DNA of 64,000 nucleotides from Candidatus Rifleibacteriota bacterium (GTDB lineage: Bacteria > Muiribacteriota > Ozemobacteria > Ozemobacterales > Ozemobacteraceae). A program made the translations under genes and the position numbers. Under the pieces are notes generated by a model. It did no database searches. It saw nothing but the letters and a program-made list of their open reading frames with translations, and was not told the origin of the DNA. Where the stretch lies: assembly GCA_018818125.1 (NCBI GenBank), contig JAHISQ010000165.1, forward strand, positions 62,001 through 126,000, written 5' to 3'. This document shows, piece after piece, positions 1-9,027 of this stretch. Each line of letters begins with the position of its first letter. Within the stretch, counting starts at the first letter, position 1.

Positions 1-1265
1 TAAATGCGGCCACCATGCTTGGTCAGGGTAAAAACATCTTTCAGGCTGAAATCGATGCGGCCTGTGAAACCATTGACTTTCTACGATTCAACGCCACATT
101 CATGACTCAGATTTATTCTGAGCAGCCAAATTCTGATGTCGGACAAATGAATCGCCTCGAATATCGACCACTCGAAGGGTTTGTCTTTGCAATATCTCCG
201 TTCAATTTTACTGCAATCGCCTCGAACCTTACCATGTCTCCGGTTATCATGGGCAATGTAGTGGTCTGGAAGCCGGCCACCACCGCAATTCTTTCCAATT
301 ATTACCTGATGCAGATTTACAAAGAAGCCGGTCTGCCTGATGGCGTCGTCAATTTCCTGCCCGGTTCTGGGGCAACCATCGGCGCAGGCGTATTTGCTGA
401 CCCGCGTCTTGCCGGCATTCACTTCACCGGCTCAACCTGGACCTTCAATTCGCTCTGGTCAGAGATTTCAAAAAACCTCGCCAATTATCGCTCATATCCG
501 AAAATAGTCGGCGAAACCGGTGGCAAAGACTTTATCTTTATTCATGAATCAGCTGATATCGAAACGGCAGCTGTAGGCGTTGTCAGAGGCAGCTTTGAAT
601 ATCAGGGTCAGAAATGTTCTGCCTGCTCACGCGTCTATGCGCCAGCATCAAAATGGCCTGACCTGAAAAACCGTATTCTGAATATGGTAGCCGACATCAA
701 AATGGGCGACGTACGCGATTACAAAAACTTTGTAAACCCAGTTATCGATGAGAAATCTTTCGACTCGATCATGGGTTACATCGAAAAAGCCAAAGCCGAT
801 AAATCAGCGAAAATTCTGGCTGGCGGTAACGGCGACAAGTCAAAAGGCTACTTCATCGAACCGACTGTTATCGAAACCACTGACCCGAACTTCTTGACCA
901 TGCGTGAAGAAATCTTCGGACCGGTAGTAACCATCTACGTTTACGAAGACAGTAAATATGAAGAAACTCTCGCCCTGTGCGACCAGACTTCGCCATACGC
1001 ACTGACTGGCGCCGTGTTTGCCCGCGACCGTCTCGCCGTTCTCAAGGCCAGCGAAATGCTCAAATACGCTGCCGGCAACTTCTATATCAACGACAAATGT
1101 TCTGGCGCAGTTGTTGGCATGCAGCCCTTTGGCGGCGCACGTGGCTCAGGCACTAACGACAAGGCCGGTTGCATGTTAAACCTTATTCGATGGACATCTC
1201 CGCGCGCCATCAAAGAAAATTACATGGCCCCGACTGACTACCGCTATCCCTACATGAACGATTAA
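1..1265 (+). CDS. L-glutamate gamma-semialdehyde dehydrogenase (1-pyrroline-5-carboxylate dehydrogenase), 5' end outside window
   Basis: Oxidises glutamate-gamma-semialdehyde (from proline or arginine breakdown) to glutamate with NAD+; cytosolic. The frame is open to the left edge (NAAT precedes the first ATG at 15), so this is the C-terminal ~420 residues of a protein that is usually ~540 aa. The aldehyde dehydrogenase signatures are visible: the general-base Glu in VGETGGKD, the catalytic Cys region GQKCSAC, and the EEIFGPV and PFGGARGSG motifs near the C terminus. The long AEIDAACE-type segment is typical of the PruA/RocA group rather than generic ALDHs. A strong hairpin terminator follows the stop codon. 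Family assignment is confident; the gene symbol (pruA or rocA) cannot be chosen from this fragment. Confidence 0.93.
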   Translation, partial: NAATMLGQGKNIFQAEIDAACETIDFLRFNATFMTQIYSEQPNSDVGQMNRLEYRPLEGFVFAISPFNFTAIASNLTMSPVIMGNVVVWKPATTAILSNYYLMQIYKEAGLPDGVVNFLPGSGATIGAGVFADPRLAGIHFTGSTWTFNSLWSEISKNLANYRSYPKIVGETGGKDFIFIHESADIETAAVGVVRGSFEYQGQKCSACSRVYAPASKWPDLKNRILNMVADIKMGDVRDYKNFVNPVIDEKSFDSIMGYIEKAKADKSAKILAGGNGDKSKGYFIEPTVIETTDPNFLTMREEIFGPVVTIYVYEDSKYEETLALCDQTSPYALTGAVFARDRLAVLKASEMLKYAAGNFYINDKCSGAVVGMQPFGGARGSGTNDKAGCMLNLIRWTSPRAIKENYMAPTDYRYPYMND

Positions 1266-1273
1266 GCCCAGCA

Positions 1274-1312
1274 AAAAGCCCCGTTGTCACCGACTGACAG
1301 CGGGGCTTTTTT
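1274..1312 (+). terminator. Rho-independent terminator, possibly bidirectional
   Basis: A 15-bp stem (1274-1288 pairs with 1296-1310, one G-U pair; core AAAAGCCCCG / CGGGGCTTTT) with a 7-nt loop and a T-run begins 8 nt after the dehydrogenase stop. The A-run on the left arm could also give a U-tail for the convergent minus-strand gene that ends at 1324. Confidence 0.9.
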
Positions 1313-1323
1313 ATTGTAACAAA

Positions 1324-2625
1324 TCAGCTATAAGCGAGTCTGAGACCTTCTTCTATCGCATCCCAGAGGGTTTCCACCCCTTCGAGGCCGACCGAAATAC
1401 GCACAAGACCTGCGGTAATTCCTCGTTTGAGACGATCAGCCTCAGGCACGCCAGCATGTGTCATTGAAGCCGGGTGCTGAAAATAGGTAACTGCACTGCC
1501 GAGACTCACTGCCAGTTCACCCGGGGTGGTATAAGACGCGAAGTAGTCCATAAGCTGGCAGCCTGGCGCATAACCGTCTTTGAGTTCGAGCGCGATCATA
1601 CCGCCGGGCAATCGCATCTGGCGTTTAGCCAGTTCATGGTGCGGATGCGATGGCAGACCCGGGTAATAAACGCGTTCGACCTTTTCATGTTTTTCCAAAC
1701 GGCGAGCCAGTTCAATGGCCGAGGCGCAGACTCTTTCCATGCGCAAATGCAGTGTTTGCAAGCCCTGCCCATTAAGCCACGAATCGAAAGGACTGGGGGT
1801 CGGGCCAAAGTCTTTGTAAATATGAAACAGGTGGTCGCTCATAAATTCATAAGGCCCGATAACCACGCCAGCAACGCTTGTAGAATGACCGTTTACGTAT
1901 TTGGTCAAACTCTGAATCACAATATCAGCACCAAGCCTGAAAGGCTGCTGTAGATATGGTGTTGCGAAAGTGTTATCAATTATCAGAGGAACCCCACGCG
2001 ACTGGGTAAGCTTACTGATTGCTTCGATATCAGATAGCATCAACGTCGGGTTATCAGGCGTTTCGAGAAAAACCATGGCAATTTTCGGGTTTTCTTCGAG
2101 AGTCTTTTTGACCAGATCAGTATCGGTAGTGTCGATAAAGTGCGTTTTTATATTGAATTTGGCGAGAGTTCTGAAAAACCCGTCGGTACAGCCATAAACG
2201 CTGCCGCATATTATTTCATCACCGCTTTTTACAAGTGCCAGTGTCGTGCATGAAATAGCTGCCATACCCGACGAACAGACTAGAGACGCAATCGTGGGTC
2301 TGCGTTCATCGGCAGCCAGAGCTGAATCTATAATATGCTGACAGTCGAGTTGAAACAAAGCTTTTTCAAGATATTCAGTCGTCGGATTGCCAAGTCTGGT
2401 ATAAATACGCGCAAACGGCTTTTCTCCACTCTGCGAAATGCCAAGAAAGCGATCGGCGCCATCTTTTACATTGCGAAAGCTGAAAGTTGATTTTTGTACA
2501 ATTGATGGCAGTCCGATTCCCACCCCAATCGAGCCAAAACGATCGGCTGACAGAAATTTTTCAGTAGTGCGGGCATACTTATCCTTGCGTTCAGCCCAGC
2601 CAGCAAACCATGAATGCATAGACAT
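1324..2625 (-). CDS. Cys/Met metabolism PLP-dependent enzyme (cystathionine gamma-synthase / methionine gamma-lyase family)
   Basis: A PLP-dependent trans-sulfuration family enzyme of 433 aa. The PLP lysine lies in SLTKYVNGHS, and the substrate-channel motif YTRLGNPT and the LETPDNPT segment are all present. The family includes cystathionine gamma-synthase, cystathionine beta/gamma-lyase, methionine gamma-lyase and O-acetylhomoserine sulfhydrylase; sequence reading alone does not separate these. The start is placed at 2625 because AAGGAG lies 9 nt upstream. The longer reading from 2643 would put that Shine-Dalgarno inside the coding sequence. It is convergent with the upstream dehydrogenase and divergent from mgtE. 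Confidence 0.88.
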   Translation of the reverse strand: MSMHSWFAGWAERKDKYARTTEKFLSADRFGSIGVGIGLPSIVQKSTFSFRNVKDGADRFLGISQSGEKPFARIYTRLGNPTTEYLEKALFQLDCQHIIDSALAADERRPTIASLVCSSGMAAISCTTLALVKSGDEIICGSVYGCTDGFFRTLAKFNIKTHFIDTTDTDLVKKTLEENPKIAMVFLETPDNPTLMLSDIEAISKLTQSRGVPLIIDNTFATPYLQQPFRLGADIVIQSLTKYVNGHSTSVAGVVIGPYEFMSDHLFHIYKDFGPTPSPFDSWLNGQGLQTLHLRMERVCASAIELARRLEKHEKVERVYYPGLPSHPHHELAKRQMRLPGGMIALELKDGYAPGCQLMDYFASYTTPGELAVSLGSAVTYFQHPASMTHAGVPEADRLKRGITAGLVRISVGLEGVETLWDAIEEGLRLAYS

Positions 2626-2816
2626 ATCTATTGTCTCCTTCAATTATTCGTTCCCTTGATCGTCTGTTCAGTCTATAAGTATTTGCGGTGCTGGTCAACC
2701 CGCATAAAAAAGGCGCAGAATACAAAAAAAGGTAGTAAATAGCGACCGCAGAGAGTATCATTCACACCATCCCAAAAGAGAAGGAGCGTAAAAGATGAAT
2801 CAGGATATCGACGATC

Positions 2817-4673
2817 ATGAATGTAAAAAAAAGCAAGCTCCATCTTTCAACTCTTCTGCAAACACCTGTTTACAACGAAGCAAATCGACAGTGCGGTACG
2901 ATCACCGACTTTACTCTCACCCTTCGTAAAAACTGGCCGTGCTTTGATCAGGCGATAATTTTTGATTTTAACAGCGCCTGCAATCGTATTGCCGCACGAA
3001 GTTGCTTTAAGAAATTTGCGCCCGATAGCTTTGTACTGACCACACCGATGAACGATCTGCCTGTATTACCGGCAGATCTAATCACGCCAACAGCCACTCA
3101 GCTCTGGGACAAATCGGTAATCGACACGATTAACGTCAGAACAGTTCAGATCAATGATCTTGAGATTCTCTACGACGAAAGCGCAGAAATCTGGATAAGC
3201 GGCATAGACATAAGCTTCAGAGCAGCCTTGCGTCGCCTTGGCATCGAGAAATACCTTGGCGGACTGTTTAACAAGTTGGGCTGGTGCCTTGAAGGCGAAA
3301 TAATTGAATGGGACAAAATCATCGGTTTTGGCGACGAATTTGAGGCGCTGACACCGGATTCAACCAGCGACAACTTCCAGAATCTGCATCCGGCCGACCT
3401 TGCCGACATGCTCGAAGACCTCGATGATTCAGAGAGAATGTCGATCATCGAACAGCTCGACGAAGATGTCGCAGCTGAAACTCTGGCTGAGGCTGACGCT
3501 GAGACTCAGTTGCAAATCATCGAGCGACTCGACACCGAGACCGCGTCCGACATCATCGAAGAAATGAATCCTGACGAAGCGGCCGACCTTCTGCAGGACA
3601 TGGACCAGGATCGTGCCCGCGCGATTCTCGCGCACATGGATCACGACGAAGCCAGCGATGTAAGAAAGCTGCTCGAACATCACGAAGACACTGCCGGTGG
3701 TATCATGACCACCGAATACGCAGCAATATTCGAAGATTTCACAGTTGCGCAGGCTTTTACCCATCTGAGGCTGGTAGCAGCTGACATAGAAATAATCTAT
3801 TACCTTTATGTCATCGACAATCAGGAGCGCCTCAAAGGCGTGGTTTCGATCAGAGATCTGCTCTCTGCCAACCCGGCAACGCTTGTCACAGAGGTCATGG
3901 ACGACGATCTTGTCTATGTTCATGCCGACACACCACAGGAAGAAGTTGCCAACATTATCGGTAAATACGATTATATGGCAATACCGGTAGTCAACGATAA
4001 AGAACAAATCCTCGGCGTTGTCACTGTTGATGACGTAATGGACGTTATGGAAGAAGAAGCGACCGAAGACCTGTTTAAATTCGCCGGAACAACCGACGAA
4101 GAGCTCAACTACAGCTCAGCACTGCAGGCCTGCAAGGCACGGCTGCCATGGCTGTTAATCACACTTGCTACCGGATTTGTGACCAGCACCATCCTTAAAT
4201 TCTTTATGGTTGAATTTAAGGACGTCATTGCGCTTGTATTCTTTGTGCCGGTAGTAATGGGAATGGGCGGCAACACAGGCATTCAGTCTTCGACTCTGGT
4301 GATACGCGGCATGGCGCTCAATTCATTTTCAGGCTCAGACCTTTTCAAGCGCCTTATGCGCGAGATAGCCGCCGGCGCAATGATGGGACTGGCGTGCGGG
4401 ATTATAGTAGGCATCTGGGCTGAGTATCTTACCAGAAGCTCAGAAGCAGCGAGCGCGACCTTTTCAGCGCCACTCATGGCACTGACAGTAGGTATTGCAA
4501 TGATGAGCGCCATGACTTTCGCAGCAATGTTCGGGGCGTTTGTGCCGATTCTTTTCAGTCGTCTTAAAATTGACCCGGCAGTGGCTTCCGGGCCATTTGT
4601 AAGCTCTTCAAATGATATTTTTGCGCTGCTGATATATTACGGCGTGTCGATAACCCTGCTGTCAGTACACTAG
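2817..4673 (+). CDS. mgtE: Magnesium transporter MgtE family
   Basis: Mg2+ transporter or channel with cytosolic Mg-sensing domains. Residues ~1-110 form a PRC-barrel-like region. Residues ~185-290 are the acidic MgtE_N superhelical domain (repeated HPADLADMLEDLDD, LDEDVAAETL, MNPDEAADLL units). Residues ~290-420 hold paired CBS domains ending VVTVDDVMDVMEEEATED. The C-terminal ~180 residues hold five hydrophobic segments with GNTGIQSSTLVIRGMAL and the closing GPFVSSSNDIFALLIYY, both MgtE signatures. The start is unclear: the only good Shine-Dalgarno (AAGGAG, 2781-2786) is placed for an ATG at 2795 that is in another frame and reads into a run of eight A (see findings). No comparable ribosome site precedes 2817. 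Confidence 0.93.
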   Translation: MNVKKSKLHLSTLLQTPVYNEANRQCGTITDFTLTLRKNWPCFDQAIIFDFNSACNRIAARSCFKKFAPDSFVLTTPMNDLPVLPADLITPTATQLWDKSVIDTINVRTVQINDLEILYDESAEIWISGIDISFRAALRRLGIEKYLGGLFNKLGWCLEGEIIEWDKIIGFGDEFEALTPDSTSDNFQNLHPADLADMLEDLDDSERMSIIEQLDEDVAAETLAEADAETQLQIIERLDTETASDIIEEMNPDEAADLLQDMDQDRARAILAHMDHDEASDVRKLLEHHEDTAGGIMTTEYAAIFEDFTVAQAFTHLRLVAADIEIIYYLYVIDNQERLKGVVSIRDLLSANPATLVTEVMDDDLVYVHADTPQEEVANIIGKYDYMAIPVVNDKEQILGVVTVDDVMDVMEEEATEDLFKFAGTTDEELNYSSALQACKARLPWLLITLATGFVTSTILKFFMVEFKDVIALVFFVPVVMGMGGNTGIQSSTLVIRGMALNSFSGSDLFKRLMREIAAGAMMGLACGIIVGIWAEYLTRSSEAASATFSAPLMALTVGIAMMSAMTFAAMFGAFVPILFSRLKIDPAVASGPFVSSSNDIFALLIYYGVSITLLSVH

Positions 4674-4715
4674 ATCTCGCCGTCATTTAGCCGAAAAACC
4701 GATTTACAGCTGCCC

Positions 4716-5807
4716 TCAGCGCTTTTGAGCGGGCGGTATAGCCTTGTCTGCTATGCTGGAAGACGGGTTTGGCAGCATATAATCAGTGCGCTCATCTTTA
4801 CCCAGAGGCTTTTTCCATGCATCGTCTTTGAGCATTTTTTTGAACTTTTTACCAAAAATCGCGCCATAGCGATTGATGTAGTCTTCCTGTTTATCGGCGC
4901 CTTCGAGAAAAAATGAACCAAGACTTTCGATCTCGGCGACCGAACGGCTGATCAGATCTGTTCGAACTATCGCATACATGCCGATACCGAAAAAGTGATA
5001 CCAGGCACCGTAATTGTCGCCCATCTGCACATTATCGTGACGTATATAGGCCAGTTTCTTCTGAACCGGGGCGTTCTCACGATCGACACGATAAGGGTCA
5101 CCTGCCAGAACGTTCTCGGCAGTCAACATGGTCAGGTAAATATTGCCACGGTTGAGCACATAGCTTTCCATGAACATGTGATGAAGCTGCATCTTACCAT
5201 CAGGATAGCGCATGATTCGTTCAGTAAGAGCGGCTTCCTGACCAGTAATTGCATATCTCGATGTCCAGCCACAGGCCAACAGCAGAAACAGCTTTGAGCG
5301 CAAAAATAATGGACTGGGAAATTCTTTCTGTTTGCGGAAAATGTGCCGCCCAAGTCGGTGCCAGAAGCCATAGGTAAGATAACGCTTTGCCTCAGGCGAC
5401 CATTGATGTTCTTCACCAGCCACAGGTGTTATATTGGGGTGATAATACTGAATGATCTCGCGACACTTGTTGATCAGACGATCTATATCTATAGGAATAG
5501 ACTTGCCAACTTTAAAGCCGGCCTCTTCTTTTTGAGATTCTTCAAGTGCTTTGAGTTCTTTCTCTTTTTGAATCTCAGCCTGAGGATAAGAGCTTTTTAC
5601 CAGCGCCTGCAAAAGTTTCATCGGCACCTGATCGAGTTTGCGTATTAAAAAGGCATCACCCTTCGGATCTTCGAGTGAAAACCCGGTCTGCTGATAGTGC
5701 TCGGCCGCAAAATTAGCTTTGATCCACTGTTTGAATTCTCCAGCATTCGCAGGCAAAGAGAGAATCAGCATCATTACTACAATCACTGCCAAAATTTTCT
5801 TTGCCAT
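4716..5807 (-). CDS. Secreted protein of unknown function
   Basis: A 363-aa protein that I do not recognise. It starts with a clear signal peptide (MAKKILAVIVVMMLILSLPANA, probable cleavage after ANA), so the rest is probably periplasmic or extracellular. Residues ~75-100 are a charged helical stretch (KEKELKALEESQKEE). The middle is rich in aromatic residues and His (YLTYGFWHRLGRHIFRK, MQLHHMFMES, GAWYHFFGIGMY), suggesting a compact helical domain. The C terminus is basic and low in complexity. The ATG at 5807 is preferred over the GTG at 5813 because GAGGTG lies just upstream of it. It is convergent with mgtE and stands alone. Confidence 0.7.
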   Translation of the reverse strand: MAKKILAVIVVMMLILSLPANAGEFKQWIKANFAAEHYQQTGFSLEDPKGDAFLIRKLDQVPMKLLQALVKSSYPQAEIQKEKELKALEESQKEEAGFKVGKSIPIDIDRLINKCREIIQYYHPNITPVAGEEHQWSPEAKRYLTYGFWHRLGRHIFRKQKEFPSPLFLRSKLFLLLACGWTSRYAITGQEAALTERIMRYPDGKMQLHHMFMESYVLNRGNIYLTMLTAENVLAGDPYRVDRENAPVQKKLAYIRHDNVQMGDNYGAWYHFFGIGMYAIVRTDLISRSVAEIESLGSFFLEGADKQEDYINRYGAIFGKKFKKMLKDDAWKKPLGKDERTDYMLPNPSSSIADKAIPPAQKR

Positions 5808-6183
5808 AGACACACCTCATCAGATGAATTATGTACATATTATAATGATTTTCTCTCAAGATGGAAGAAACAGAATTCTTTTCCACCTTACCTTGCTTGC
5901 ATGACAAAACATTTTCACTAATCTGCTGACAATGGTTTTAAGATGGATATCTGTGGTTCTTTTAAGCCTGACTTCGTTTGCAGGCCGACAATCTGACTCG
6001 TGCGAGCTGACGGCCCACAGCAGCGGCAACTTTGCGGGCACGCCCGAGCAACATACGAAATTAGTCGGGGCCTCCTATTGCCAACAACAGTTGGCAATAT
6101 TGTCTGACTAGTCAGGTATAAACCCCATTTTTCTACAGCAAAAAGCAAAGATCCTTCTGTGAATCCTTACTTTTTGCTGTAAA
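5808..6183. other. Gene-free stretch with three inverted repeats
   Basis: No supported gene. It holds a perfect 10-bp hairpin (TATTGCCAAC / GTTGGCAATA, 6076-6099, 4-nt loop), a perfect 12-bp palindrome CTGACTAGTCAG (6104-6115), and a perfect 11-bp inverted repeat ACAGCAAAAAG / CTTTTTGCTGT (6135-6145 and 6170-6180) directly behind the hutI stop codon. Confidence 0.7.
6135..6180 (-). terminator. Inverted repeat after hutI, possible terminator
   Basis: A perfect 11-bp inverted repeat begins 3 nt after the hutI stop on the minus strand. The spacer is 24 nt and there is no long T-run after the second arm, so it is not a classical intrinsic terminator. It may stop or protect the hutH-hutI transcript. 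Confidence 0.4.
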
Positions 6184-7464
6184 TCAGAATCTATCTATCG
6201 CAACAACGCCGCCAACAATGAGAGCTTCAACACGACTGCTGCCAGCCTGGTAGCCTATCTGCCTGAAAGAATCACCAGGAAACAGTGCCAGATCCATACG
6301 ACGACCAGGTTCTATGGCACCAATCTGTTCACCAAAGCCAAGTGCGTGCGCCGCATGCAAAGTGCCTGCAATCAGTGCCTCTGAAGCGCTTAATCGCAAC
6401 TGCAACATCGCCAGCGCCTGAATTATGGTAGCGCCAAGAAACTGACAGCTGCCCGGATTATGATCAGAAGCAATTGCCAGTGGCAGACCAGCTTCGATCA
6501 TTTTGCGAGCAGGAGCATGATGGGATTCCATAAGGTAGGTTGAAGTGCCTGGCAGCACAGTCGGAATGACACCGCTGCCCTTAAGCTTTTCGATACCTTC
6601 GGCACCGGTCATGAGAAGATGATCAGCGCTTACTGCGCCCAACTCTACCGCAAGATCCACTCCTCCAAGCACGTTTACTTCGTCAGCGTGAATCTTGGCG
6701 CGCAGACCATGTTCCAGACCAGTCTCAAGAATGCGACGCGACTGCGCCACTGAAAAAGCCTTGCTCTCGGTAAAGACATCATTGAACATGGCAAGTTCGA
6801 GGCGGGCTACTTCGGGTATCCAGACCCGGCAAATTTCGTCGACAAAAGCCTCGGGATCTGCCCGGCGATCAGCTGGAATCGCGTGCGCACCCATAAAGGT
6901 GGGCACGATGCGCATCAAAGACTCATCTCTGAGACGATCGATTACCCGCAGCATTTTCAGCTCGTTTTCGAGATCAAGTCCGTATCCGCTCTTAATTTCA
7001 ATTGTGGTTACGCCGGTCTGCATCACCTGTTCAAGCCGTTCAAGCGCTTCGACAAAGATCAAGTCTTCAGGAAGATTGCGAATAGCCTCAGTCGTGCGCA
7101 AAATGCCGCCACCAGCGGCCAGAATATCAAGATAGCTGCGCCCCTGCACCCGCATCTCGAATTCGTCACTGCGATCTCCGGCATAGACCAGATGTGTATG
7201 TGAATCAACAAAGCCAGGCACAGCGGTCAACCCGCAGCCATTGCAAAATCTGGCATTAGCCTCGACATGAACTTCTTCACTCAACCGCGCTGCCGGGCCA
7301 ACCCAGACAATGACTCCTTCTCTGGAGGCAATACTGGCGTTTTTAAGCTCTTCAGTGCGCCAACCCGGAACAGTACCCTGACCGCGGTAGGGCTCGGGAA
7401 ACACAACCACCGAAGCCAGGTTGTGAACGATAAAGTCAGCGCTGATTTTTGCCGGTGCTATCAT
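6184..7464 (-). CDS. hutI: Imidazolonepropionase
   Basis: Third enzyme of histidine degradation: hydrolyses 4-imidazolone-5-propionate to N-formimino-glutamate in the cytosol. The 426-aa length is typical. Amidohydrolase metal ligands are visible: the HTH pair in PGFVDSHTHLVYAGDRSDEFEMR, the later KIHADEVN histidine, and the ASDHNPGSC aspartate. The substrate-binding GSCQ region is also intact. It begins 11 nt after the hutH stop on the same strand, so the two are cotranscribed. No urocanase (hutU) or formiminoglutamate hydrolase is in the window; those steps must be encoded elsewhere. Confidence 0.96.
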   Translation of the reverse strand: MIAPAKISADFIVHNLASVVVFPEPYRGQGTVPGWRTEELKNASIASREGVIVWVGPAARLSEEVHVEANARFCNGCGLTAVPGFVDSHTHLVYAGDRSDEFEMRVQGRSYLDILAAGGGILRTTEAIRNLPEDLIFVEALERLEQVMQTGVTTIEIKSGYGLDLENELKMLRVIDRLRDESLMRIVPTFMGAHAIPADRRADPEAFVDEICRVWIPEVARLELAMFNDVFTESKAFSVAQSRRILETGLEHGLRAKIHADEVNVLGGVDLAVELGAVSADHLLMTGAEGIEKLKGSGVIPTVLPGTSTYLMESHHAPARKMIEAGLPLAIASDHNPGSCQFLGATIIQALAMLQLRLSASEALIAGTLHAAHALGFGEQIGAIEPGRRMDLALFPGDSFRQIGYQAGSSRVEALIVGGVVAIDRF

Positions 7465-7475
7465 GGAGAAAACCC

Positions 7476-8996
7476 CTAAATGATTTCTACAAACTTGCTG
7501 ACGTGATCAAGCAGTTTGTTGTCCCAGAGAAGCTCTTTGGCTACGCGCAAATCCGGGGCGAGAATTCTATCTTCGCCAAGTGCGGCCACATGCTCACGCA
7601 AGACCTCATAGGCTTTGGCACTGCCTTTCCCAAGTCTGAGAGGAGATACAAACTCGTAAGCCTGAGCTGCACTCACCCACTCGATCGCCAGCACCTGTGT
7701 CGTATGCTCAAGGATTTTCACAGCCTTGCGGGCAGCGATGGTGCCCATACTGACGTGGTCTTCCTGATAAGCGGAGGTGGGAATCGAGTCAACCGAAGCC
7801 GGATGCGCCAGAATCTTGTTCTCGCTGACAAGCGAGGCAGCTGTGTACTGAACGATCATTAGGCCCGAATTTACACCGGGGTCAACCGACAAAAATGCGT
7901 TGGTTTCGTTAATCAGAGGATTTAAGAGGCGATCTATACGCCGTTCGCTGATATTAGCGAGCTCAGCCATAACAATCCCAAGAAAATCGCCGGCAAAAGC
8001 CATGGGTTGACCATGGAAATGTCCGCCGGAAATAATTTTGTCACTGCGTAGTATTATCGGGTTGTCAGTTACTGCGTTGAGTTCGATCGTAACCTGATCG
8101 ACCAGATGGTTGAGATTCTCACGTGTAGCGCCATGCACCTGCGGAATACAACGCAGACTGTAGGCATCCTGAACCTTGGTGCAGCCGATGTGACTGGCAC
8201 GCACTTCAGAACCGCTTATGCATGACAATACATTAGCGGCAACCTGCTTCATACCCGGGTATGGGCGCAGCGCGATAAATTCGGGATCGAACGGGCTGGT
8301 AGAGCCCTTAACCATTTCCAGAGTCATGCTGGCGATTATATCGGCAGACTTTGAGACATGCAACGAGCGGTAAAGCGCCAGAGCGAGCACGCCGGTCATA
8401 ACGGAAGTGCCGTTGATCAGAGCAAGTCCCTCTTTGGCCTGCAGTTGCAGGGGTTTGAGGCCGGCTTTTTCGAGAGCAGGTAGCGCAGGGTAACGCTGGT
8501 AGCAATCGCCGCCAAGCACTTCTCCCTCGCCCATAAGAACCAGCATGATGTGCGACAACGGTGCCAGATCTCCAGAACAGCCAACGGAGCCCTGTTGCGG
8601 CACCCATGGAATAACGTCATGATTGAGCATATCTACGAGCGCCGCGATCAATTCGGGACGAACTCCACTGACACCATGCAGAAGCGAGTTGATACGAACT
8701 GCGATCATCACTCGAACTGCATCGCGCGGGAATGCCTCGCCAACACCGGTCGCGTGGCTACGAATGAGATTAGTCTGCAATCTCTCAAGATCGGAACGAT
8801 TGATACGCGTATTGCAAAGGTGCCCGAATCCGGTGGTAATTCCATAAACGACGCGGTCGTCATTTATCAGCTGATCAACGATAACCCGGGAAGCCTTAAC
8901 TCTTTCCATGGCCGAGGCAGAAATGCTAACCTTTTCACCGCTGGCTATCTGCCATACTTTGTCGAGATTGAGGTCGTTGCCGTTAAGTTCAATCAT
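7476..8996 (-). CDS. hutH: Histidine ammonia-lyase
   Basis: First enzyme of histidine degradation: deaminates L-histidine to urocanate. At 506 aa it has family length, with YGITTGFG near residue 51 and the active-site block GSVGCSGDLAPLSH at 136-149. The residues that normally cyclise into the MIO cofactor are Ala-Ser-Gly; here they read Cys140-Ser141-Gly142. The family signature tolerates Cys at this place, so activity is likely. AAGGA precedes the ATG. The gene starts only 31 nt downstream of the maf1 stop on the same strand, so read-through from the glycosylation operon is possible. Confidence 0.96.
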   Translation of the reverse strand: MIELNGNDLNLDKVWQIASGEKVSISASAMERVKASRVIVDQLINDDRVVYGITTGFGHLCNTRINRSDLERLQTNLIRSHATGVGEAFPRDAVRVMIAVRINSLLHGVSGVRPELIAALVDMLNHDVIPWVPQQGSVGCSGDLAPLSHIMLVLMGEGEVLGGDCYQRYPALPALEKAGLKPLQLQAKEGLALINGTSVMTGVLALALYRSLHVSKSADIIASMTLEMVKGSTSPFDPEFIALRPYPGMKQVAANVLSCISGSEVRASHIGCTKVQDAYSLRCIPQVHGATRENLNHLVDQVTIELNAVTDNPIILRSDKIISGGHFHGQPMAFAGDFLGIVMAELANISERRIDRLLNPLINETNAFLSVDPGVNSGLMIVQYTAASLVSENKILAHPASVDSIPTSAYQEDHVSMGTIAARKAVKILEHTTQVLAIEWVSAAQAYEFVSPLRLGKGSAKAYEVLREHVAALGEDRILAPDLRVAKELLWDNKLLDHVSKFVEII

Positions 8997-9027
8997 TTAA
9001 TGTATTCCTTTATTCTCTATTATGGGG

